Shown here one piece after another: positions 16,368 through 26,072 of a stretch of 64,000 nucleotides of DNA. Made by a program: the position numbers and the translations under genes. Below the pieces are notes generated by a model, which saw only the letters and a program-made list of their open reading frames with translations, searched no databases and was not told the DNA's origin. This DNA comes from Mesorhizobium sp. WSM4313 (GTDB lineage Bacteria > Pseudomonadota > Alphaproteobacteria > Rhizobiales > Rhizobiaceae): NCBI RefSeq assembly GCF_002294725.1, contig NZ_NSFT01000005.1, forward strand, positions 124,001 through 188,000, read 5' to 3'. Each line of letters begins with the position of its first letter. Within the stretch, counting starts at the first letter, position 1.

Positions 16368-17468
16368 ATGGCAAATGGGCTCGATGATGTTGTGGCGGCA
16401 GACACGGTGCTTTCCGATGTCGATGGTGCGGGTGGGCACCTCACCATCCGCGGCCATTCGCTGATGGAACTGGCCGGCCGCCGGCGCTACGCGCAGGTGG
16501 TGCGTCTGCTGTTCGACGGCTTCTTCGACGACCTTCCGAGCGATGCCGAACTGGAGGAGGCGATCGGCAAGGCTCGGGTGGAAGTGTTCGATCGCGTCCA
16601 GCCGATGCTTGCCCAGCTTGCGCCGCTCGACGTCTACAGCGGCATGCGCGCCGGCATGGCCGTCCTGCCGGACGGCGACAGGCTTGCCGATGCGCTGCGG
16701 CTGGTCGCGGCGCCTGCGGTGCTGACGCCGGCCTTGCTGCGCCTTGGCCGGGGTAAGACGCCTATTGCTCCCGACGAAAAAGCCGATCATGCCGGCGACA
16801 TGCTGCGCATGCTTTCCGGCTCCGCCTCGCCGGCGCTTACCAAGGCGCTCGACAGCTATCTGGTGACGGTCTGCGACCACGGGCTCAACGCCTCGACCTT
16901 CGCGACCCGCGTGGTGGCCTCGACCCAGGCCGGACTGACCTCGGCGATCCTGGCTGGGCTCGGCGCGCTGAAAGGTCCGCTGCATGGCGGCGCGCCGGGG
17001 CCGGTGATCGAGATGCTGGACGCCATCAAGGCCAGCGGCGACGCCACGGCATGGCTGCGCAACGAGATCGCCCATGGCCAGCGCATCATGGGTTTCGGCC
17101 ATCGCATCTACCGCGTGCGCGACCCGCGAGCCGATGCGCTGAAGACGGTCGTGCGGCAGCTCGGTTCGCGCAACAAGACGAGCAGCAAGGAGATGGGTAG
17201 CAGGTTGGCCTTCGCCGAAACCGTGGAGCAGGCGGCGCTCGAGGTGCTCAGCATCGCCAAGCCGCAGCGCTCGATCCAGACCAATGTCGAATTCTACACC
17301 GCGCTCCTCCTGGAAGCGGTCGGCTTCCCGAAGGAGGCCTTCTCCAACGTGTTCGCCGCCGGCCGCGTTGCCGGCTGGATTGCGCACGCGCGCGAGCAGC
17401 AGGCGACCGGGCGGCTCATCCGGCCACAGTCGCATTATGTCGGGCCGGTGCCCGATCTGGTTGCTTGA
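16368..17468 (+). CDS. Citrate/2-methylcitrate synthase family protein
   Basis: A 366-residue citrate-synthase-fold protein. It has DHGLNAST, KGPLHGGAPG (His) and MGFGHRIYRVRDPRA (His). At the position of the catalytic Asp (NVDFYS in canonical enzymes) it reads NVEFYT, an Asp-to-Glu change. The ATG at 16368 follows CAAGGAGACGATC, a good ribosome-binding site; the frame is open 15 codons upstream. It is divergent from the HTH-fused paralogue; the two may form a heteromer or act in turn. The primary TCA citrate synthase is probably elsewhere. Activity may be citrate, methylcitrate or other acyl-CoA condensation. Confidence 0.85.
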   Translation: MANGLDDVVAADTVLSDVDGAGGHLTIRGHSLMELAGRRRYAQVVRLLFDGFFDDLPSDAELEEAIGKARVEVFDRVQPMLAQLAPLDVYSGMRAGMAVLPDGDRLADALRLVAAPAVLTPALLRLGRGKTPIAPDEKADHAGDMLRMLSGSASPALTKALDSYLVTVCDHGLNASTFATRVVASTQAGLTSAILAGLGALKGPLHGGAPGPVIEMLDAIKASGDATAWLRNEIAHGQRIMGFGHRIYRVRDPRADALKTVVRQLGSRNKTSSKEMGSRLAFAETVEQAALEVLSIAKPQRSIQTNVEFYTALLLEAVGFPKEAFSNVFAAGRVAGWIAHAREQQATGRLIRPQSHYVGPVPDLVA

Positions 17469-17961
17469 GAGGTTCGGTTCCTCGCCCCACCTCGGCTACG
17501 GCATGCACACCTTTCCAAGCGGCTGGCCTTTGGCGATAGCGTGCATGCAGCTTGGCGCATGCCTTGTCTTATGCAGCGCTGGTCGACCCCCACTCCGTCT
17601 CGGCTTCGCCGAGCCACCTCTCCCCCGATCGAAGGGGTAGAGGAAAGGCGCCAAGCTTTTTGCCGTCAATGCTCGTCCAGCAACGCTCCCTTCCTTTCCC
17701 TCCGGAGGGGGGAAAGGTGGCGCTGCGGAGCAGCGACGGATTGGGGGAACCACCTGGCAATCAAGCTTCGGCCTGATCAGTCGCGCTAGTCACAGCATGC
17801 TGTAGCCCATTTCGTGGAGCGAGGAAATTCCATGATCACGCTTGTGTGTTCGTGTTCTTGCCTTGGTTCGCCCCTATATGCTGCGCTGCAACATAGGCTG
17901 ACTGCGCCGTCTCCGTGCAAACAACGCTGCGGTAGGCCGGCGCATCGAGACAAGGAACGCC
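17469..17961. other. Gap with palindromic element (family C)
   Basis: A 493-base gap with no supported gene. About 17586-17748 forms a large imperfect palindrome: ACCCCCACTCCGTC / GACGGATTGGGGG at the ends, GCCACCTCTCCCCC / GGGGGGAAAGGTGGC within. The remainder contains an SD-like GGAG and AAGGAAC just before the patatin gene. Such CACCTCTCCCCC palindromes are a common rhizobial intergenic repeat type. Confidence 0.6.
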
Positions 17962-19092
17962 ATGGCGAAGAACGGCAAGGCGGAGGAAAAGAAGAAGATC
18001 AACATCGCGTTGCAGGGCGGCGGCTCGCATGGCGCCTTTTCCTGGGGCGTGCTCGACCGGCTGCTGCAGGATGGGCGGCTGGAGATCGCGGCGGTGTCCG
18101 GCACCAGCGCGGGCGCCATGAACGCGGTGGCGCTGGCCGACGGATTTGTCCGGGGCGGCGTCGAAGGCGCGCGCAAGAAGCTCGACGATTTCTGGCGGGC
18201 CGTGGCCTCGAAGGGGCGTTTCAGTCCGGTGCAGCGCATGCCGTGGGACGTGGTCTGGGGCAACTGGTCGATCGAGAACACGCCCGGCTATTTCTTCTTC
18301 GACACGATGTCGCGGGTGTTTTCGCCCTACGTCGCCAATCCGCTCGGCCTCAACCCGCTGCGCGACGTGGTGGCGAAGGAGATCGACTTCGACAATGTGC
18401 ACGCCTGCAAGTCGATGGAGCTGTTCATCTCGGCGACCAATGTCGAAACCGGGCAGCTGCGCGTCTTCTCCGACGGCGAGATCGACCTCGACACGGTGAT
18501 GGCCTCGGCCTGCCTGCCGCAATTGTTCCGCGCCGTCGAGATCAAGGGCGTGCCCTATTGGGATGGCGGCTATGGCGGTAATCCGGCGCTCTATCCGTTC
18601 TTCAAGACGGCGGCGACCGAGGACGTGCTCCTGGTGCAGATCAATCCGGTCGTGCGCGAAGGCACGCCGAAAAGCGCCAACGAGATCCAGAACCGCATCG
18701 ACGAGATTACCTTCAACGCCGGGCTGCTGCGTGAATTCCGCTCGATCGCCTTCGTCAAGGAACTGATCGCGGCCGGACGCCTGCCGCATGGCGAATATCG
18801 CGACATCCGCATGCACCGCATCGATGCCGACGAGGCCTTCAAGGACCTCTCCGCGTCGTCCAAGGTCAATGCCGAATGGGCTTTCATCGCCTATCTGCGC
18901 GACCTCGGCCGCAGCGCCGCCAGCGACTGGCTGGAAGAGAATTACGACGCCGTCGGCCAGCACGCCACGCTCGATCTTTCAGGCGAGCTCGACGACGGCT
19001 TCAAGCCGCTGCGCGGCCCGGCACCCGGGCGTCGCGTCAAGGAGTTCCTGGCAGCGCACATTAAGCCAGAATCCGCGCGCCGCCGCGCCTGA
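17962..19092 (+). CDS. Patatin-like phospholipase
   Basis: A 376-residue acyl hydrolase. The oxyanion glycine loop is QGGGSHGAF (residues 18-26), the nucleophile Ser49 is in GTSAG, and the catalytic Asp200 is in DGG, forming the patatin Ser-Asp dyad. No signal peptide or membrane helix is seen; the N-terminus is Lys-rich and the protein is probably cytoplasmic. The ATG follows AAGGAAC. Patatin-like proteins hydrolyse phospholipid acyl chains; in rhizobia some sit next to polymer or hydroxybutyrate genes, but a role in PHB turnover here would be speculation. Confidence 0.9.
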   Translation: MAKNGKAEEKKKINIALQGGGSHGAFSWGVLDRLLQDGRLEIAAVSGTSAGAMNAVALADGFVRGGVEGARKKLDDFWRAVASKGRFSPVQRMPWDVVWGNWSIENTPGYFFFDTMSRVFSPYVANPLGLNPLRDVVAKEIDFDNVHACKSMELFISATNVETGQLRVFSDGEIDLDTVMASACLPQLFRAVEIKGVPYWDGGYGGNPALYPFFKTAATEDVLLVQINPVVREGTPKSANEIQNRIDEITFNAGLLREFRSIAFVKELIAAGRLPHGEYRDIRMHRIDADEAFKDLSASSKVNAEWAFIAYLRDLGRSAASDWLEENYDAVGQHATLDLSGELDDGFKPLRGPAPGRRVKEFLAAHIKPESARRRA

Positions 19093-19215
19093 TGTCTTCC
19101 ATACCTGTTAGCAAGTCCGCTCCGGCTGTCAGCATCTTCCCCAGCGGAACCGGGGCAATGCTGGATTCGGTTGTCGGGCCGATATAGCTTACCTGAACGT
19201 AAAGGCTAGGTCGCG

Positions 19216-20637
19216 ATGCTGCAAACCAGACAAAACGCTCTCGGGGTCAGGTTTGAAGCGCAGTGCAGGGCCTTCGAGAAGGAGCCGTTCCCGACGCTGG
19301 ACGTGCGCAAGGATCGGCTGAAGCGCCTGCTGGCGCTCACTGAAAAGCACGAGGCCGAGATCTGCGCGGCGATCGACAGCGATTTTTCCGCCCGCTCGGC
19401 TCAGGAGACGCGGCTTGCCGAACTGTTCGTCGTGCGCGCCGGCATCAGGCATGCGCTGTCGCATCTCGGCGCCTGGATGCGCGAGCGCCGCGTCGCCACC
19501 AGCCTGCCCTTCCTGCCCGGCCGCAACCGCCTCTTGCCGCAGCCGCTCGGCGTAGTCGGCATCGTCTCGCCCTGGAACTATCCTTTCCAGCTCGCCATCG
19601 CGCCGGCGACCGCCGCTCTGGCCGCCGGCAACCGCGTGCTGATCAAGCCTTCGGAGCTGACGCCGAAATTTTCGGACCTGCTCGCCAGCCTGGTCGAAAA
19701 ATATTTCGCCGCCGACGAGGTCAGCGTGGCGGTCGGCGACGCGGAGGTCGGCAAGGCGTTCGTGTCCTTGCCGTTCGACCACCTCCTGTTCACGGGCTCG
19801 ACCGCCGTCGGCCGCCAGGTGGCACTGGCCGCCGCGGCCAATCTGACGCCGGTGACGCTCGAGCTCGGCGGCAAGTCGCCGGCGATCTTCGATCCCTCCT
19901 GCGATCTCGATGCGGCGGTCGCCAGCGTTGCCTACGGCAAGTTGCTCAATGCCGGCCAGACCTGCATCGCGCCGGACTATCTGATGGTTCCGCGAGGGCA
20001 GGGCGCTGCGGTCGCGGCCAAGTTCGGGGCGGCAATCGCGAAGCTCTATCCGCGCCTCGGCGACAATCCCGACTATACGGCGATCGTCAGCGAGCGGCAT
20101 CACCGGCGGCTGAGCGACATGGTCGCCGAGGCGCGCGACAGCGGCGCCGATATCATCGAGGTCAACCCGGCCAACGAGAAGCTCGGCGTCAGCGACCGCA
20201 AGATGGCGCCGGTGCTGGTGCGCAATGCCGGCGAGACTCTGCGGCTGATGCGCGAGGAGATTTTCGGACCGGTGCTGCCGATCGTCGAATATGGCAGCGT
20301 GGACGAGGCTATCGATCATGTGAACCGGGGCGAGCGTCCACTGGCGCTTTACTGGTTCGGCAGCGACAGCGCCAATCGCCGCAGGGTCATGCGCGAAACC
20401 GTGGCCGGCGGCGTCACGGTCAATGACTGCATGATGCATCTGGCGCAGGAGCGGCAGCCCTTCGGCGGCGTCGGCGACAGCGGCATGGGCGCCTATCACG
20501 GCGAGTGGGGTTTTCGCATCTTCAGCAAGGAAAAGCCGATCTTCCTCCAGTCGAAGCTCAGCGCCGGCGGCCTGCTGCGCCCGCCCTATGGCAAGACATT
20601 CGAGCGTCTTTTCCGGCTGCTGAAGCTCATCACTTGA
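19216..20637 (+). CDS. Coniferyl aldehyde dehydrogenase-type NAD(P)-dependent aldehyde dehydrogenase
   Basis: A 473-residue aldehyde dehydrogenase. The motifs GIVSPWNYPFQL, KPSELTP, FTGSTAVGR, ELGGKSP (general-base Glu) and NAGQTC (catalytic Cys) are intact. Length and the C-terminal hydrophobic/basic tail (GKTFERLFRLLKLIT) match the CalB coniferyl aldehyde dehydrogenase group and class 3 fatty aldehyde dehydrogenases. It oxidises an aldehyde to the acid. No pathway genes flank it, so the natural substrate (aromatic or long-chain aldehyde) is uncertain. It may be cotranscribed with the patatin gene 123 bases upstream. Confidence 0.88.
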   Translation: MLQTRQNALGVRFEAQCRAFEKEPFPTLDVRKDRLKRLLALTEKHEAEICAAIDSDFSARSAQETRLAELFVVRAGIRHALSHLGAWMRERRVATSLPFLPGRNRLLPQPLGVVGIVSPWNYPFQLAIAPATAALAAGNRVLIKPSELTPKFSDLLASLVEKYFAADEVSVAVGDAEVGKAFVSLPFDHLLFTGSTAVGRQVALAAAANLTPVTLELGGKSPAIFDPSCDLDAAVASVAYGKLLNAGQTCIAPDYLMVPRGQGAAVAAKFGAAIAKLYPRLGDNPDYTAIVSERHHRRLSDMVAEARDSGADIIEVNPANEKLGVSDRKMAPVLVRNAGETLRLMREEIFGPVLPIVEYGSVDEAIDHVNRGERPLALYWFGSDSANRRRVMRETVAGGVTVNDCMMHLAQERQPFGGVGDSGMGAYHGEWGFRIFSKEKPIFLQSKLSAGGLLRPPYGKTFERLFRLLKLIT

Positions 20638-20998
20638 CAGCTTCAGCCCCGGAATGGCGGGGACGGAACCGCGGTCAACGCGGATGATCGGCGCTTCATA
20701 TGGGAGCTTTCCGCATCATCCTGACGGCTGCTGCCAGTAACGTCAGGGAAGCCGTGGAAAACTATTGGCGCGCCGGAAAAAAGCGCAGCCGTCTGGCAGA
20801 AAAGCTTGGATTTGTCGAGGAACCACGTTCCACTTCGCAATGCTACCGCAACTTTTCCGACTATATTGCGCCGCAACTTTCAGGTAGAAGCTGCGCTTCG
20901 CCGATCACGGCAAATTGAACTAGGCCCCGCGCACACCCATATCGGCCGCGCGCCCGAAGTCGGAAGCGCCGACCTCGCCAGGTCCTGCAACGGAAAAA
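20638..20998. promoter_or_regulatory. Upstream region of the RND efflux operon
   Basis: A 361-base gap with no convincing gene. It contains a direct repeat CCGCAACTTT (about 20850 and 20870) separated by roughly 25 bases around a CGACTATATTG stretch, which may include promoter elements. No TetR-type regulator gene is adjacent, so control is unknown. Confidence 0.35.
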
Positions 20999-22189
20999 AT
21001 GACGATGCCGAAAATCAGGTTTCACAAGCTTGCTGCCATTGTCGTGCTCATCGGATTCGCGGCCTGGATGGGCACGGGTGAGTTTTCGTCCGTCGGTAGC
21101 GCCGCCGACAAGTCGGTCGCCACGGACAAGCACGCCGACGCCGGCAAGCCCGCTCAGCCGGAGGCCACAAAGCCGGACGCCGCGCAAGCCGAGCCCAAGG
21201 CCGCGTTGCGCACGGTCGCGGTGGTGACGCCGCCGCGCAAGACCTATGCGCGCGCCATCCGCATCTCCGGCCTGACCGAGGCCGACAAGCGGGCCGTGCT
21301 GGCGACGCGCGTCGCCGGCGTCATCGAGAAGTTGCCGGTCAAGCAGGGCGACCGCGTCAAGACCGGCGACCTCGTGCTGATGCTCGCGGCCGAGGAGAAG
21401 ATCTCCAACGTCGACAATGCCAAGCAATTGCTGGCGCAGCGCAAAGCCGAGCTCGATGCCGCCGAGCGGCTGGCCAAGACCGGCAATCTGCCGAAGCTGC
21501 AGCTCGATACCGCCCGCTCCAACCTGACGCTGGCGCAATCGCAGCTGGACACCGCGCAGGCGGAGCTCGACCGCAACGAGGTCAAGGCGCCATTCGACGG
21601 CGTCATCGACCGCATCCCGGTGGAGCTCGGCAGCTCGGTGATGCAGGGCGGCGAGGTGGCGACAGTCCTGAAGCTCGATCCGGTCATCGCCCGCGGCGAG
21701 ATCAGCGAGCGCGACCTGCGCTACGTCAAGATCGGCGACGAGGCCGATGTCCGCCTCGTCAACGACCAGAAGGTCACCGGCACCGTGCGCTACATCAGCC
21801 GCGATGCCTCGGCGCAGACCCGCACCTTCCGCGTCGAGGTGGCGATACCCAATCCCGACGGCTCCATCCCCGCCGGCATGACGGCCGAGATCGCGCTCAG
21901 CGCCGAGCCGACCAACGCGGTCATGCTGCCGCGTTCGGTGGTGACGCTCGGCGACAAGGGCGACCTCGGCATTCGCGCTGTCGGCAAGGACGACAAGGTG
22001 GCGTTCTTTCCGATCGACCTGGTCGACGACACGCCGCACGGCCTGGTGCTGGGCGGCATTCCGCAAGATGCGCGCATCATCGTCGCCGGCCAGGAGCTGG
22101 TGAAGGAGGGCGATCCGGTGAAGCCCGTCGAGGCCGACCAGGCGACCATCAACAAGCTGATTGGCGAAGCCACCGCCGGCACGCAGTAA
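20999..22189 (+). CDS. RND efflux periplasmic adaptor (membrane fusion protein)
   Basis: A 396-residue HlyD/AcrA-type adaptor. An N-terminal hydrophobic segment (about residues 10-25) anchors or exports it; a Lys/Ala/Pro linker follows. The lipoyl/barrel-sandwich halves (AGVIEKLPVKQGDRVKTGD and VKAPFDGVIDRIPVELGSSV) flank a coiled-coil hairpin (about 140-190). Beta-barrel and membrane-proximal domains follow (FRVEVAIPNPDGSIPAGM). It links the inner-membrane pump encoded next to an outer-membrane TolC-like channel that is not in the window. The start is the first ATG of a close ATG-ACG-ATG pair. Confidence 0.92.
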   Translation: MTMPKIRFHKLAAIVVLIGFAAWMGTGEFSSVGSAADKSVATDKHADAGKPAQPEATKPDAAQAEPKAALRTVAVVTPPRKTYARAIRISGLTEADKRAVLATRVAGVIEKLPVKQGDRVKTGDLVLMLAAEEKISNVDNAKQLLAQRKAELDAAERLAKTGNLPKLQLDTARSNLTLAQSQLDTAQAELDRNEVKAPFDGVIDRIPVELGSSVMQGGEVATVLKLDPVIARGEISERDLRYVKIGDEADVRLVNDQKVTGTVRYISRDASAQTRTFRVEVAIPNPDGSIPAGMTAEIALSAEPTNAVMLPRSVVTLGDKGDLGIRAVGKDDKVAFFPIDLVDDTPHGLVLGGIPQDARIIVAGQELVKEGDPVKPVEADQATINKLIGEATAGTQ

Positions 22190-22263
22190 AGCAGGACGCG
22201 TCCGTCGCCGGCCCAATCCGGCGATGGCAGTCCGCAGCCCCCGAAGCATAACAGGCCGAAGTC

Positions 22264-25200
22264 ATGGATATCGTCAGACTCGCCATCAACAACGCTCGCC
22301 TCACCATATCGGCGCTGCTGTTTCTGGTCGTTGCGGGCTGGGTCGCCTACCAGTCCACGCCGAAGGAAGCAGAGCCCGACGTTCCGATTCCGATGATGTA
22401 TGTCAGCCTGATCTATCAGGGCATCTCACCGGAGGATTCCGAGCGCCTGCTGCTCAGGCCGATGGAAAGCAAGCTCAAGAGCCTCAAGGGGCTCAAGGAG
22501 ATGCGCTCAGCCGCCTTCCAGGGCGGCGGCTATGTGCTGGTCGAATTCCAGCCGCAGACGGATCTCGCGACGGCGCTGCAGGATACGCGCAGCAAGGTGC
22601 AGGACGCCAAGGCCGACCTGCCGCAGGCGGCGGAAGAGCCGACCGTCAACGAGGTCAACGTCTCGGAATTCCCGGTTCTGGTCGTCACGCTTTCCGGCGA
22701 TGTGCCGGAGCGCGTGCTGACGTCGGCCGCGCGCGAGCTGCGCGACCGCATCGAGGAGGTGCCCGGCGTGCTCGAAGGCTCGCTGCAGGGCGCTCGCGAC
22801 GACCTCGTTGAGGTGGTCGTCGATCCGGTGAAGCTTTCCTCCTACGGACTGCAGCTCGACCAGGTGATCCAGGGCGTCGCCTCCTCCAACAGCCTGGTCG
22901 CGGCCGGCAATCTCGAAGGCTCAGAAGGCAAATACGCGGTCAAGGTGCCGTCGCTGATCGAGACGCCCGAGGATGTCGCGAACCTGCCGGTGGTTGCCAC
23001 GCCGGACGCCGTGGTCCAGGCCAAGGACATCGCGACCATACGCTCGACCTTCAAGGACGCCGAGACGGTCACTCGCCTCAACGGCAAGCCCGCGATCGCC
23101 ATCGAAGTCAAGAAGCGCATAGGCGCCAACCTGATCGACACGTTGAACCATGTCAGGGAAGTGTCGGACACCTTTATCAAGACCATGCCCGAGGGCATGC
23201 ATGTCACCTACACGCAGGACAAGTCGGTCTTCGTCAACCAGCTGCTGGGCGACCTGCAGAACCATGTGATGATCGCCGTCATCCTGGTGTTCATCGTCAT
23301 CCTCTACGCGCTGTCGGGACGGGCCTCGCTGCTCATCGGGCTTGCCATCCCGTCATCGTTCCTGATGGGCATCCTGCTGCTTGCCATGATGGGCTACACG
23401 ATCAACATGATCGTGCTGTTCAGCCTGATCCTGGCCGTCGGCATGCTGGTGGATGACGCCATCATCGTCACCGAATTCGCGGAACGGCGCATGAGCGAGG
23501 GCATGCCGAAGGCGGACGCCTTCGCGTTGGCCGCCAAGCGCATGGCCGGCCCGGTCATCGCGGCGACGATGACGCGCATCGCCGCCTTCTCGCCGCTGCT
23601 GTTCTGGCCGGGCATCATCGGCGACTTCATGAAATATATGCCGATCACGCTGATCGTGACGCTGTCGGCCTCGATGCTCTACGCGCTGGTCTTCGCGCCG
23701 ACTTTGGGCGCGATCTTCGCCAAGGCGCCGGAGCATCACGAGGAAGGCAACCGCGACGGTTGGTACATGGCGGTGGTCAAGCAGGCGGTGCGCTTCCCGA
23801 TCACGGTGATCCTGCTCACCGTCGGACTTCTGGTCGGCGTCGGCTTCGCCTATTCGAAATATGGCGCCGGCGTCGAGTTCTTTCCCAGCGTCGAGCCGGA
23901 TTACGGCCTGCTCTATGTGCATGCCCGCGGCAATCTTTCGCTGGCCGAAATGGACGCCGCGACGAAGACGGCGGAGAACCGTCTGCTCGGCTGGCCCGGC
24001 GTGAAGTCGGTCTATACCCGCGTCGGCAAGACGCAAGGCGGCGGCCAGGACATTCCGGAAGACGTGGTCGGCGTCATCCAGTACGAGTTCGTCGATTGGC
24101 GCGAGCGCAAGTCTGCCAACCAGATCCTCGACGACCTGCGCGGCGTGATGGCCGGCATTCCCGGCGTCGATGTCGAAGTGCGCGTGCCGGAAGCCGGCCC
24201 GCCGACCGGCAAGCCGATCCAGATCAGGCTTTCGGCCGTCGACCCGACCGGGCTCGACGACAAGGCGCGCGCGGTCGCGGCACGCATCGCCAAGATCCCC
24301 AATGTCATCGACATTTCGGACGGCCTGCCGCCGCCCGGTGTCGATTGGGCGATCGAGGTCGACCGCGCCAAGGCGGCGCAATACGGCATCAGCCCGACTT
24401 CGGTCGGCACGGTGGTGCAACTGGTGACCAACGGCCTCAAGCTGTCGGAATACCGGCCGGCCGGTGCCGACGATGCGGTCGACATCCGGCTCCGCCTGCC
24501 CGAGGATCGGCGCACGCTGTCGACGCTCGACGAGCTCAGGGTGCAGACCTCGCAAGGGTCGGTGCCGATCTCGAACTTCGTCGTGCGCAAGCCGGAGCCG
24601 ACCGTCGGCATCCTGAACCGCATCGACGGCGCGCGCACCGTGGTCGTGCAGGCCAATGTCAGCGCCGGCGCGCAGGTCGCGGCGGTGCAGGAGCAGGTGA
24701 CCAAGGCCGTCAGCGATATGGATCTCGGCAGCGGCATTCGCTGGAAGCTCGCCGGCTCCAACGAAGACAGCGCGGAAGCCAGCGCCTTCCTCGGCAAGGC
24801 CTTTGGCGCGGCGATCTTCCTGATCTTCCTGGTGCTGCTTGCGCAGTTCAACAAATTCACCAGCGTGTGGCTCGTCCTGTCCTGCGTGGTCATGGCGACG
24901 ATCGGCGTGTTCCTCGGATTGCTTCTGACAGGCGAGGCCTTTGGCATCGTCATGTCGGGCATCGGCGTCATCGCGCTGGCCGGTGTGGTGGTGAACAACA
25001 ACATCGTGCTCATCGACACTTACGACCGGTTGCGCGAGGAAGGCTGGGACAAGATGGATGCGGTGCTGCAGACCTGCCGCGAGCGCGCCCGTCCGGTGGT
25101 GCTGACGGCGGTGTCGGCCATCCTCGGCGTGCTGCCGATCGCCTTCGGCCTCGGGCTCGAAATCTTCCATCACGAAACGACGATCAACGCGCCGTCGACG

Positions 25201-25440
25201 CAATGGTGGATCTCGCTGTCCTCGGCGATCGTCTTCGGCCTGTCTTTCGCCACCCTGCTGACGCTGGTGGTGACGCCCTCGATGCTGATGGTGTTCACCC
25301 GCGCCAAGGTGAAGCCCGGCCAGCGCCGCGGCTGGTTCAGCCGCCTGTTGCGGCGCGGCAAAGGCAAGGTCATGACCGACGAGCCGGCCAGCGAGACGGG
25401 CGCGGGGTCGGCGGAGACCTTCCCGAAAGCCGCGGAATAG
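22264..25440 (+). CDS. RND efflux transporter permease
   Basis: A 1058-residue inner-membrane pump with the RND layout: an N-terminal helix, a large periplasmic porter loop, a helix block (about 335-490), a second loop and a second block (about 850-1025). The proton-relay Asp pair appears as VGMLVDDAIIV in helix 4. It belongs to the AcrB/CzcA-like superfamily, nearer the HAE1 drug and lipid group than the metal group because CzcA signatures are absent. It lies 74 bases after its adaptor. The C-terminus after residue 1030 is a charged cytoplasmic tail. Substrate unknown. Confidence 0.92.
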   Translation: MDIVRLAINNARLTISALLFLVVAGWVAYQSTPKEAEPDVPIPMMYVSLIYQGISPEDSERLLLRPMESKLKSLKGLKEMRSAAFQGGGYVLVEFQPQTDLATALQDTRSKVQDAKADLPQAAEEPTVNEVNVSEFPVLVVTLSGDVPERVLTSAARELRDRIEEVPGVLEGSLQGARDDLVEVVVDPVKLSSYGLQLDQVIQGVASSNSLVAAGNLEGSEGKYAVKVPSLIETPEDVANLPVVATPDAVVQAKDIATIRSTFKDAETVTRLNGKPAIAIEVKKRIGANLIDTLNHVREVSDTFIKTMPEGMHVTYTQDKSVFVNQLLGDLQNHVMIAVILVFIVILYALSGRASLLIGLAIPSSFLMGILLLAMMGYTINMIVLFSLILAVGMLVDDAIIVTEFAERRMSEGMPKADAFALAAKRMAGPVIAATMTRIAAFSPLLFWPGIIGDFMKYMPITLIVTLSASMLYALVFAPTLGAIFAKAPEHHEEGNRDGWYMAVVKQAVRFPITVILLTVGLLVGVGFAYSKYGAGVEFFPSVEPDYGLLYVHARGNLSLAEMDAATKTAENRLLGWPGVKSVYTRVGKTQGGGQDIPEDVVGVIQYEFVDWRERKSANQILDDLRGVMAGIPGVDVEVRVPEAGPPTGKPIQIRLSAVDPTGLDDKARAVAARIAKIPNVIDISDGLPPPGVDWAIEVDRAKAAQYGISPTSVGTVVQLVTNGLKLSEYRPAGADDAVDIRLRLPEDRRTLSTLDELRVQTSQGSVPISNFVVRKPEPTVGILNRIDGARTVVVQANVSAGAQVAAVQEQVTKAVSDMDLGSGIRWKLAGSNEDSAEASAFLGKAFGAAIFLIFLVLLAQFNKFTSVWLVLSCVVMATIGVFLGLLLTGEAFGIVMSGIGVIALAGVVVNNNIVLIDTYDRLREEGWDKMDAVLQTCRERARPVVLTAVSAILGVLPIAFGLGLEIFHHETTINAPSTQWWISLSSAIVFGLSFATLLTLVVTPSMLMVFTRAKVKPGQRRGWFSRLLRRGKGKVMTDEPASETGAGSAETFPKAAE

Positions 25441-25461
25441 AGCGTTTCACAACCCCAAGGA

Positions 25462-25495
25462 AAAAAGCCGCCCGGGAACAACCGGGCGGCTTTTT
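25462..25495 (+). terminator. Terminator of the RND operon
   Basis: AAAAAGCCGCCCGG / CCGGGCGGCTTTTT perfect stem with GAACAA loop, symmetric A and T tracts, 22 bases past the permease stop. Confidence 0.93.
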
Positions 25496-25537
25496 GCATT
25501 GTTCCCTCGAAGTTCAACCAGACGGCGAGGGTTTTTC

Positions 25538-25696
25538 ATGACGATCGGCACAATTCTCGTAATTATCCTTATTCTGATCCTGATCGGCGCCGTGCCGGCA
25601 TGGCCGCATTCGCGATCCTGGGGCTACGGGCCGTCGGGGATCGTCGGCGTCATCCTGGTCGTGCTGTTGATACTCTTGTTGATGGGCAGGATCTGA
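25538..25696 (+). CDS. DUF3309 small membrane protein
   Basis: A 52-residue protein made of two hydrophobic stretches (ILVIILILILIGAVPAW and VGVILVVLLILLLMGRI) around PHSRSWGYGPSG, the hallmark of DUF3309. The ATG at 25538 has GGCGAGGG upstream; a longer reading of the frame would add 13 unsupported residues. Function unknown; members are often stress-induced in rhizobia, which is only family-level knowledge. It follows the RND terminator and so should have its own promoter in the 42 bases between. Confidence 0.85.
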   Translation: MTIGTILVIILILILIGAVPAWPHSRSWGYGPSGIVGVILVVLLILLLMGRI

Positions 25697-26072
25697 CCGG
25701 TTCCTCGGTCCAGGGATTTGAAAGGCTGCAGCCAGCGCAAACGCTGGGAATTAGCTGAAGCTTTGCCCAATCTCGTCATTCCAGGGCGGAGTAGCCGCGA
25801 AGCGGCGTCGCGGAGACCCTGGAATCCATTCCGTGAACTGGGCCGTGGGATGCGGCGAAGCAGAATTCTGCACCCTTGCTACGCTTCGAGGTCACGGAAT
25901 GGATCCTCGGGTCTGCGCGCGTCGCTTCGCTCCTTGCTCCGCCCGTGGATGACGAGGTTGGGAGGCCTCAGCCAGTCTCCAAGGCATACGGCCTGCCAAC
26001 GCAGACATGCCCGACCGATCCTTGTCGTTTGCAGCCGGGCTGCCGGATCGGCCGCTTTTTGGCATGCTGCGA
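25697..26072. other. Gap holding family A element
   Basis: A 376-base gap. About half is family A copy 2 (25773-25955); the rest shows no gene or clear signal. Confidence 0.6.
25773..25955. repeat. Palindromic mosaic element, family A copy 2
   Basis: Bounded by TCGTCAT (25773-25779) and ATGACGA (25949-25955), with ATCCATTCCGTGA / GTCACGGAATGGAT arms and the shared CAGAATTCTGCA centre and GCGCGCGTCGCTTCGCTCC block. Confidence 0.85.

Noticed and set aside
20700..20918. 72-codon frame upstream of the RND operon
   Set aside because: No family resemblance and it occupies the probable promoter region; no Shine-Dalgarno sequence.
23353..25203. 616-codon minus-strand frame opposite the RND pump
   Set aside because: His/Arg/Asp-rich composition typical of reverse-strand reading of a GC-rich gene; the plus strand encodes an intact RND permease.
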